A DNA stretch of 6,082 nucleotides, taken from NCBI GenBank assembly GCA_002722105.1, contig PBKF01000008.1:12550-18631 (forward strand), read 5' to 3'. A program made the translations under genes and the position numbers. The notes under the pieces are model-generated. The model was not told the DNA's origin, made no database searches, and saw only the letters and a list, made by a program, of their open reading frames with translations. The stretch comes from Fidelibacterota bacterium (lineage in GTDB: Bacteria; Marinisomatota; Marinisomatia; Marinisomatales; UBA1611). Of the stretch, positions 1 to 4,609 are shown one piece after another. Each line of letters begins with the position of its first letter. The first letter of the stretch is position 1.

Positions 1-1
1 T

Positions 2-151
2 TTAGCATATGGAAATATGAAAATAAGGGATATAGAATTAGAGGATATCAGTTTCCCTGAATCAATTACATTTTCTTCCGTAGCTTTAGTGAAAACTCCG
101 GATGAGATTTCATCTTGGCAACAACTTGAATTATTCAGATTAGGAGAATAG
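2..151 (+). CDS. 3' end of an unrecognised gene (left-truncated)
   Basis: An open frame with no stop runs from the left edge to TAG at 149-151, giving the last 49 residues of a protein that starts outside the window. The visible tail is acidic and mixed in character, ends in LELFRLGE, and has no membrane segment, cysteine motif or repeat. I do not recognise the family. An in-frame ATG at 17 could in principle start a 44-residue protein, but no Shine-Dalgarno sequence precedes it, so a truncated larger gene is more likely. Its last codons contain the ribosome binding site of the next gene, and only 3 bases separate the two, so the pair is probably cotranscribed and translationally coupled. Confidence 0.6.
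   Translation, partial: LAYGNMKIRDIELEDISFPESITFSSVALVKTPDEISSWQQLELFRLGE
143..147 (+). promoter_or_regulatory. Shine-Dalgarno site of the cysteine hydrolase
   Basis: GGAGA lies 7 bases before ATG 155 and overlaps the last codons of the upstream gene. It fixes the start of the hydrolase and fits translational coupling with the preceding gene. Confidence 0.7.
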
Positions 152-154
152 CTC

Positions 155-688
155 ATGAAAAACCCCTACCTCATCATTGTAGATGTTCAGGAAAAACTAT
201 TTTCGGCAATGTATCAAAAAGAAACTTTTCTAGAAAACTTAATAATACTTATCAAAGGATTTCAGTTATTTGATCTACCAATAATTTTGACGGAGCAGGT
301 CCCTGAAAAATTAGGATCTACAATTGAGCCTATTAAATCGTTACTTACAAACACGAAACCCATTATAAAATCATCCTTTTCTTGTGTTGCCGATGTGGGA
401 TTTTCTTTGGAGGAAAATTATATGACTAATTATGATGGTGTTGTGCTTGCGGGAATTGAAACACATGTCTGTATTTATCAAACAGAACGTGATTTAATCA
501 ACAGTGGGCAGCATGTAGAAGTGGTTACGGATGCTGTTACAGCAAGAAGTCAAAATAATCACCAAATCGCATTGGGGCGCATCCAAAATAATGGTGGTTT
601 ATTAACAACTGTAGAGATGTTATTATTCAGTCTGCAGGAAATTGCAGATGGAGACCGATTCAGAAAATTGATTAAAATGGTTAAATAA
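155..688 (+). CDS. Isochorismatase-superfamily cysteine hydrolase (ISOC/YcaC-like)
   Basis: This 177-residue cytoplasmic protein has the layout of the isochorismatase-like hydrolases. The N-terminal strand LIIVDVQEK supplies the catalytic Asp10. K72 in IIKSSFSC is the expected catalytic Lys. GIETHVCI supplies the nucleophile Cys106, preceded by the family's usual cis-peptide region. The segments LTEQVPEKLGST, VTDAVTARS and the C-terminal TTVEMLLFSL closely follow the ISOC1/ISOC2 and YcaC branch rather than the nicotinamidase or true isochorismatase branches; the zinc-binding Asp/His set of nicotinamidases is not evident. Family members hydrolyse amide or ester-like bonds through a Cys thioester, but ISOC/YcaC members mostly lack an established substrate, so none is assigned. 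ATG 155 is preceded by GGAGA at 143-147, a well-spaced ribosome site lying inside the upstream gene. The length is typical and the triad is complete, so the enzyme is probably active. Confidence 0.88.
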   Translation: MKNPYLIIVDVQEKLFSAMYQKETFLENLIILIKGFQLFDLPIILTEQVPEKLGSTIEPIKSLLTNTKPIIKSSFSCVADVGFSLEENYMTNYDGVVLAGIETHVCIYQTERDLINSGQHVEVVTDAVTARSQNNHQIALGRIQNNGGLLTTVEMLLFSLQEIADGDRFRKLIKMVK

Positions 689-753
689 ATTAATCTAGAA
701 AGTTTTGAGTGAATTAAAGGTTTCAAGCGATTGTAAATTTCACATTATCAATT

Positions 754-757
754 GAGG
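754..757 (+). promoter_or_regulatory. Shine-Dalgarno site of the HMA protein
   Basis: GAGG lies 7 bases before ATG 765, which supports that start and hence the hydrophobic export signal at the N-terminus. Confidence 0.6.
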
Positions 758-764
758 TAAAGAA

Positions 765-1103
765 ATGAATCATATTATTTCAATATTTTCCACTATTTTA
801 TTACTCGCCCAAATTGGTTGTGGGAGTATAGAGCATAAGACTCAAATAAGTGTCAATACTATACAGTGCGGGATGTGCCAGAAAACTATTGAGAAAGGGC
901 TTGGGTCTGTTAAAGGTGTGAAATCTGTCCACGTAACTCTAAAAGATAAGGTTGCCCATGTGACCCATGATCCTACTATTGTTGATTTAGCTGCTATGGA
1001 ATTAACAATTTCAAAATTGGGTTATCAAGCCAATGAAGTGTTAGCGGATCCTGTTGCTTATGAAGCTCTTCCAAGGTGTTGTAAAATTGGTGGAGGACAC
1101 TAA
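765..1103 (+). CDS. Exported heavy-metal-associated (HMA) domain protein
   Basis: This 112-residue protein starts with a hydrophobic export signal (residues about 3-18) ending at IGCG. Cys19 could be a lipoprotein cysteine, but the -3 and -2 positions (Gln, Ile) fit a lipobox poorly, so lipidation is uncertain. Residues about 27-92 form one HMA (MerP/CopZ-like) ferredoxin fold. The metal-binding loop is IQCGMCQKTIE with Cys35 and Cys38, followed by the conserved VKGVKSV turn and a closing LGYQA strand. The usual GMxCxxC Met is displaced: the loop reads C-G-M-C. A roughly 19-residue C-terminal tail contains Cys105-Cys106 and ends GGGH, giving further candidate ligands. The likely role is binding or passing Cu(I) or another thiophilic ion outside the cytoplasm, or supplying a partner transporter; no P-type ATPase is in the window. 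ATG 765 has GAGG at 754-757. The 76-base gap upstream shows no clear terminator or promoter. Confidence 0.85.
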   Translation: MNHIISIFSTILLLAQIGCGSIEHKTQISVNTIQCGMCQKTIEKGLGSVKGVKSVHVTLKDKVAHVTHDPTIVDLAAMELTISKLGYQANEVLADPVAYEALPRCCKIGGGH

Positions 1104-1113
1104 TCCTATGATA

Positions 1114-1139
1114 ATTGATAGATAGACTGCCCTATCAAT
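1114..1139 (+). repeat. 8-bp perfect inverted repeat abutting a start codon
   Basis: ATTGATAG (1114-1121) pairs exactly with CTATCAAT (1132-1139) around a 10-base loop. The hairpin would end one base before the ATG at 1141 and occupies the place where a Shine-Dalgarno sequence would be. No T-run follows it, so it is not a typical intrinsic terminator. It could be a weak structure that limits translation of the next gene, an RNA-stability element at the 3' end of the HMA gene, or chance in AT-rich DNA. The stem is mostly A-T, so it is only moderately stable. Confidence 0.45.
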
Positions 1140-1140
1140 C

Positions 1141-1650
1141 ATGTTTGTTAATTCACATATTGCTTCTGGCTATTTAGTAGGGAAATTAGCCAAACTTGAC
1201 CGCGAATGGATCATTTTGCTCATTTTTGCGACAGTTCTACCTGATATAGATGGCCTTTGGTCAAACACAGTCGCAGGGCATCACAGTATTTTACATACAC
1301 CGATATTTTGGATTATTTTTTGTGGTTTTGGCTATGGGTTTGGAAAAGTTCAATTAAATGATTTTATCCAAAAAACATTCGTCTTGCTATTTGTAGGTTC
1401 AATGCTTCATTTAATTACGGATTGGCTTACATCACGTACTGTTGGAATTAAATGGTTTTATCCAATATTGGAAACAAATTATTGGATTTATCCCATAGAG
1501 CCTGAAAAAGGCGATATCCCCATATGGGAAATGATTATTCCTCCTTATTTTCCTTTTTATTTCGAAAATAAAGTATTGGCCTACGGAGAATTATTATTAA
1601 ATATTTTAGCGATAAGTGTTTTTGGAATTTCTTTTGCAAGAAAAAAATGA
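1141..1650 (+). CDS. YdjM/DUF457-like membrane-bound metal-dependent hydrolase
   Basis: The 169-residue protein matches the YdjM-like (DUF457, 'LexA-binding inner membrane-associated hydrolase') family in motif order. It has His6 in NSHIASGYL, Asp35 and Asp37 in LPDIDG, His47-His48 and His52 in AGHHSILHTP, and His90 with Asp94 in LHLITDWL. These His/Asp residues are the presumed metal ligands. Hydrophobic stretches at about 24-40, 54-68, 78-96 and 147-165 indicate an integral inner-membrane protein. The substrate of this family is not firmly established; a lipid or phospho-substrate at the membrane is a reasonable guess only. The start is fixed by an in-frame stop at 1123-1125, leaving ATG 1141 as the first candidate. 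No Shine-Dalgarno is visible, and an inverted repeat lies immediately upstream. The gene ends 128 bases before the TPR gene's start. Confidence 0.82.
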   Translation: MFVNSHIASGYLVGKLAKLDREWIILLIFATVLPDIDGLWSNTVAGHHSILHTPIFWIIFCGFGYGFGKVQLNDFIQKTFVLLFVGSMLHLITDWLTSRTVGIKWFYPILETNYWIYPIEPEKGDIPIWEMIIPPYFPFYFENKVLAYGELLLNILAISVFGISFARKK

Positions 1651-1772
1651 AGTTTAACGATAACCTTATAGGATTCATCGCTATTAATGATGAAAAAATC
1701 ACTTGTTGTATGTAAATAAAATTGTTGGGATTAATATCTCTTTGCGTAAATTTCATGATAATCCGAGAAGTT

Positions 1773-1776
1773 GAGG
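1773..1776 (+). promoter_or_regulatory. Closely spaced Shine-Dalgarno-like site of the TPR gene
   Basis: GAGG lies only 2 bases before ATG 1779, shorter than optimal. A weaker GAGAAG at 1765-1770 is 8 bases upstream and may serve instead. Neither the ATG at 1755 nor the TTG at 1722 has a comparable site, so this supports the 1779 start, weakly. Confidence 0.4.
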
Positions 1777-1778
1777 CC

Positions 1779-3389
1779 ATGAAATTCATCACCAGATTAC
1801 TTATTTGTATTATTCTTATGGGAAGTTTACCTATATCAGAAGCAGGGTTTGTACGTGCTGGCTCAGAAGAACAACAGAAGAAGAAGAAAAAGAAGAAGAA
1901 AAAGAGTTCGGGGAAAAAATCTAAAAAGAAATCTACAAGTAAGAGAAAGAAGAAAGGTTCGGGGAAAAAATCTAAAAAGAAATCTACAAGTAAGAAAAAG
2001 AAGAAGAAAAAGAGCTCCGGAAAGAAAAAATCATCATCTGTTAAAACAGCTAATGCTGAGTCTATTGAATCAACTTCAATAGGAAAAAAATCTCATAGGT
2101 TTAACACCGCTGCATATGCAGATGAATTATTTAATCTTACAGGTGAACTCGAAGCATCAAATAAAGAATTAGCACGAGCCACACGATATTTTTATCAGGA
2201 AGAGCCAAAAAAGAAAATTGTCTCGCTGGATTCAAAACCTTTTTTCAGTAGAGATGATTTTGAGAAAGAAGCAAACCTTAATCCTGATAATTTATATGTT
2301 CAACGACAATTAGGAATGCACTATGAAGCCAATGGGGACTATTCTGCTGCTAAAGAGGTTTATCTTAGAGAAGTTGGTAAAAATCCGGATAATCCGGATG
2401 CACATTTTTTCTTAGGTTCATTATATGCTACTTTAGGAGAATACCATAAATCTAAAAATGCATTTGAAGAAGCATTGTATTTAGATCCTAATCACGGTGC
2501 TACTATAGAAGCAATGTCTATGTATGTCCATACAGATCAACAACGGAAACTTAGCAATGATATTCTGAAGATGTCTTCAGAAAAAGCACCAGATGGGCCA
2601 GCACAACAACTTACAATAATCAGGGGGAAAATGAAATCAGGTGATTACACTGAAGCATTAAATCTTTCTGAAGAAGCATCTGAAAAACATCCCACCCATA
2701 CCGGGTTTATCCAACTTGCCGGTGAAAATTATTTAAAACTTGGACGGACAGAAGAAGCAAAAAAATCCTTCCAGCGAGCCATAAAACTAAACCCCAAGGA
2801 TCTTCAACCGCATTTGTCATTAGCAGATCTGTATTTTGAACAAGGAAAATATGTCTATGCTGCACTATCATTTAGCGATGCTGTTTATTTAGATTCGGAA
2901 AACCCCGATTACAGATATATGCAGGGTCTAAGCTATTTTAATGCTCATGAATGGGGCCGTACAGCTGCATCCTGGGAAGATTTATTGCATTATAGACCAA
3001 ATGATGCTGTGGTGAGAACCTTATTACCTCAGACCTATTACGTTATGGCTGTGGAATACAATAGGATAGGTAATCCTACAATGGGACGGCAAGCTTTTAA
3101 AAATGCTCTGTCAGTCAATAACAATACGTCTTCGTGGTTGCCGGGAGCTATGAGCGTATTAGGAAAATTTTATAGGGAAAAAAGCATGTTCAATGAATCT
3201 CTTGTTGCATACCAGGAAGTGTTGGAATTGAGTCCGGATAACCCAGATGCTTACATGGGTATGGGTATCACTTATTGGAAAATGGATGAGAAACAATTAG
3301 CACGTGCTAGCTGGGAAAAAAGCCTGGAATTAAAACCAGAGAATAATGAATCACGCGGATGGCTTATTTTAACATCTCAAGGATCTTAG
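1779..3389 (+). CDS. Exported TPR protein with poly-Lys/Ser N-terminal segment
   Basis: From ATG 1779 the protein is 536 residues. Residues 1-22 form a clean signal peptide (MKFITR, then a hydrophobic core, then ISEA), so it is probably secreted or periplasmic. Residues 34-87 are almost only Lys, Ser, Gly and Thr, beginning with nine lysines (34-42) and holding another run of seven (72-78). After a linker, residues about 167-530 contain roughly ten tetratricopeptide repeats, for example AHFFLGSLYATLGEYHKSKN and AYMGMGITYWKMDEKQLARA, some degenerate; most repeats end in an NPDN-like turn. TPR solenoids bind proteins, so a scaffold or assembly role is likely; the polycationic stretch may contact anionic envelope polymers (inference). 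In-frame upstream starts (TTG 1722, ATG 1755) would lengthen and acidify the signal peptide, so 1779 is preferred, although its GAGG at 1773-1776 is only 2 bases away. An intrinsic terminator follows the gene. Confidence 0.85.
   Translation: MKFITRLLICIILMGSLPISEAGFVRAGSEEQQKKKKKKKKKSSGKKSKKKSTSKRKKKGSGKKSKKKSTSKKKKKKKSSGKKKSSSVKTANAESIESTSIGKKSHRFNTAAYADELFNLTGELEASNKELARATRYFYQEEPKKKIVSLDSKPFFSRDDFEKEANLNPDNLYVQRQLGMHYEANGDYSAAKEVYLREVGKNPDNPDAHFFLGSLYATLGEYHKSKNAFEEALYLDPNHGATIEAMSMYVHTDQQRKLSNDILKMSSEKAPDGPAQQLTIIRGKMKSGDYTEALNLSEEASEKHPTHTGFIQLAGENYLKLGRTEEAKKSFQRAIKLNPKDLQPHLSLADLYFEQGKYVYAALSFSDAVYLDSENPDYRYMQGLSYFNAHEWGRTAASWEDLLHYRPNDAVVRTLLPQTYYVMAVEYNRIGNPTMGRQAFKNALSVNNNTSSWLPGAMSVLGKFYREKSMFNESLVAYQEVLELSPDNPDAYMGMGITYWKMDEKQLARASWEKSLELKPENNESRGWLILTSQGS
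1878..2039 (+). repeat. Poly-Lys/Ser coding tract (low complexity, purine-rich)
   Basis: This stretch encodes residues 34-87 of the TPR protein. It opens with nine Lys codons (1878-1904) within a pure-purine run at 1876-1906. It contains a 51-bp tandem repeat and ends in a degenerate third unit with a Lys-rich SSGKKKSSS segment. Its base composition, almost all A and G on this strand, differs sharply from the flanking coding sequence. Confidence 0.85.
1906..2007 (+). repeat. 51-bp direct tandem repeat, two copies
   Basis: Copy 1 (1906-1956) and copy 2 (1957-2007) are identical over their first 39 bases, starting GTTCGGGG, and differ at 1945/1996 and at the last base. Each unit is 17 codons, coding SGKKSKKKSTSK plus a basic tail, so copy number could change without a frameshift. 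A partial, diverged third unit follows at about 2013-2039 (SSGKKKSSS). Confidence 0.9.
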
Positions 3390-3424
3390 ATTTAGTATTT
3401 TTCGCCAATTTTTATTTTATAATA

Positions 3425-3447
3425 CATTTCCAGTGGAAATGCTTTTT
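3425..3447 (+). terminator. Rho-independent terminator after the large TPR gene
   Basis: CATTTCC (3425-3431) and GGAAATG (3435-3441) form a perfect 7-bp stem with a 3-base AGT loop, followed by C and five T (3443-3447). It lies 35 bases past the stop at 3389 and 48 bases before the next gene, so it probably separates two transcription units. The stem is short and only moderately GC-rich, so some read-through is possible. Confidence 0.72.
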
Positions 3448-3494
3448 ACAATTATAAATCCTAACTTCTAATTCAGATTTTTACTTATCTAAAA

Positions 3495-4607
3495 GTGATT
3501 AAAAAGATTCTTCCTTTAATTTTTATTACGGTTGGATTAACAAAAGATTATTATCAGGGTGATAAACTTGTAAGAGAAGGAGTACATGCTTTTTATAATT
3601 ATGAATTTGACCACTCAATTGAATTACTAACTCAAGCAAGAAAATTATATCCGGATCATCCTGGAGTACATCTTATCTGGGCGGCTGCAAGGTGGGTTCG
3701 TAGTCAGGCTTATGATTCAATTGATAATAACCGCAAGATTCTCGAAAATGATTTAAGAGGGATACAACTTGTATATGACAAACTGGTAGAAGCATATGAT
3801 TACAATCCAGTTTACCGTTTATATCAAGGGTCCGCTATTGGGTTGAGTGCAAGACTCAGCTTAGGAAAAAAAGAATGGTTTAGAACATTGTTTAGAGCTT
3901 ATAAGGGTTTTACTATAATAGATGATGTTGCAGAAGAAGCTCCTCATTTATTAGATGCTAGATTACCTATAGGTATTATTGAGTATTATTCTGGGCTAAG
4001 TAATCTTTTATTAAAATGGACAGTTGAATTTTATGGCTTAAATGCTTCACGAGAATCAGGATTGATAGAAATTTCTAGAGCAGCTAATGAAAGTGAATGG
4101 GCCTGGATCGAAGCAAAGGGGATTCTTGGATTTTTATATCTTTGGGTTGAAGATGAACCAATACTGGCTTTTAAGCATTCTAAAGACTTAGTAGAACATT
4201 TCCCCAGTAATTACTATTTTAATATTCTTTTCCTAGAATCCATGATTAGGACAAATAAACTAAGGGAATCAGAAATAAAAATCAAAGAAATGGATAAAAT
4301 GTCTTCTCAGCTTACTGCACGCCAACGAGAATGGTATAAACCATATTTAGATTATGAAAGAGCATTACTAGAATTCCATTTAGAGAATTATACAGATGCT
4401 CTTGATTTAGTAAATAGCTCGATAAATACTTATTCTGCTGAGTTGGATATAGTTCTTGGCAATACTTATCTTCTCAAAGGTATGATTTATGATAAATTAG
4501 AAGACAGGATTGAAGCAAAATTGAATTATGAAAAATGTATTGCACTTGATAATTATTCATCTGCTATGAATAAAGCAAAGCAATATTTAAAAAAACCATA
4601 TAATTAG
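3495..4607 (+). CDS. Exported TPR-like protein with TTC39/Iml2-like central motif
   Basis: This 370-residue protein has a short N-terminal hydrophobic segment (IKKILPLIFITVGLT) that looks like a signal peptide or signal anchor. Helical TPR-like repeats follow. An early one is GVHAFYNYEFDHSIELL (about residues 29-45), and the last (about 290-365) ends with YLLKGMIYDKLEDRIEAKLN. The middle, about 153-200, contains IGIIEYYSGLSNLL followed by GLNASRESGLIEISRAA. By eye this resembles the pattern in TTC39/Iml2-type TPR proteins and bacterial relatives, in which a hydrophobic segment precedes a G-x-x-x-x-R-E-x-G-L stretch; that link is tentative. Function is unknown; a periplasmic or envelope binding role is likely. 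GTG 3495 is chosen because an in-frame stop lies at 3462-3464 and a later start would remove the hydrophobic N-terminus. No Shine-Dalgarno is visible. The gene ends 2 bases before ispG, so the two are probably cotranscribed. Confidence 0.75.
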   Translation: MIKKILPLIFITVGLTKDYYQGDKLVREGVHAFYNYEFDHSIELLTQARKLYPDHPGVHLIWAAARWVRSQAYDSIDNNRKILENDLRGIQLVYDKLVEAYDYNPVYRLYQGSAIGLSARLSLGKKEWFRTLFRAYKGFTIIDDVAEEAPHLLDARLPIGIIEYYSGLSNLLLKWTVEFYGLNASRESGLIEISRAANESEWAWIEAKGILGFLYLWVEDEPILAFKHSKDLVEHFPSNYYFNILFLESMIRTNKLRESEIKIKEMDKMSSQLTARQREWYKPYLDYERALLEFHLENYTDALDLVNSSINTYSAELDIVLGNTYLLKGMIYDKLEDRIEAKLNYEKCIALDNYSSAMNKAKQYLKKPYN

Positions 4608-4609
4608 TC

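Noticed and set aside
1687..1719. Ten-codon open frame MMKKSLVVCK
   Set aside because: It is too short, lacks a ribosome site, and could be chance in the AT-rich gap between genes.
1722..1778. Upstream TTG/ATG starts for the large TPR protein
   Set aside because: The extra 19 residues add acidic residues ahead of the signal peptide and have no ribosome site; ATG 1779 gives a standard signal peptide.
1535..1792. 85-residue open frame on the minus strand
   Set aside because: It overlaps the 3' part of the YdjM-like gene and the following gap, shows no recognisable motif, and its composition mirrors the AT-rich + strand.
1878..2039. CRISPR or non-coding repeat array
   Set aside because: The repeats are contiguous without spacers, keep a single reading frame, and lie inside a clear TPR protein.
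1849..2082. 77-residue Arg/Lys-rich open frame in the +1 frame as an independent gene
   Set aside because: It arises from the purine-rich repeats inside the TPR gene, has no ribosome site, and resembles a basic protein only because of AAG/AGA composition.
3418..3423. TATAAT as a -10 promoter element
   Set aside because: It has no acceptable -35 at 16-18 bases upstream and lies before the terminator, so it would not drive the next gene efficiently.
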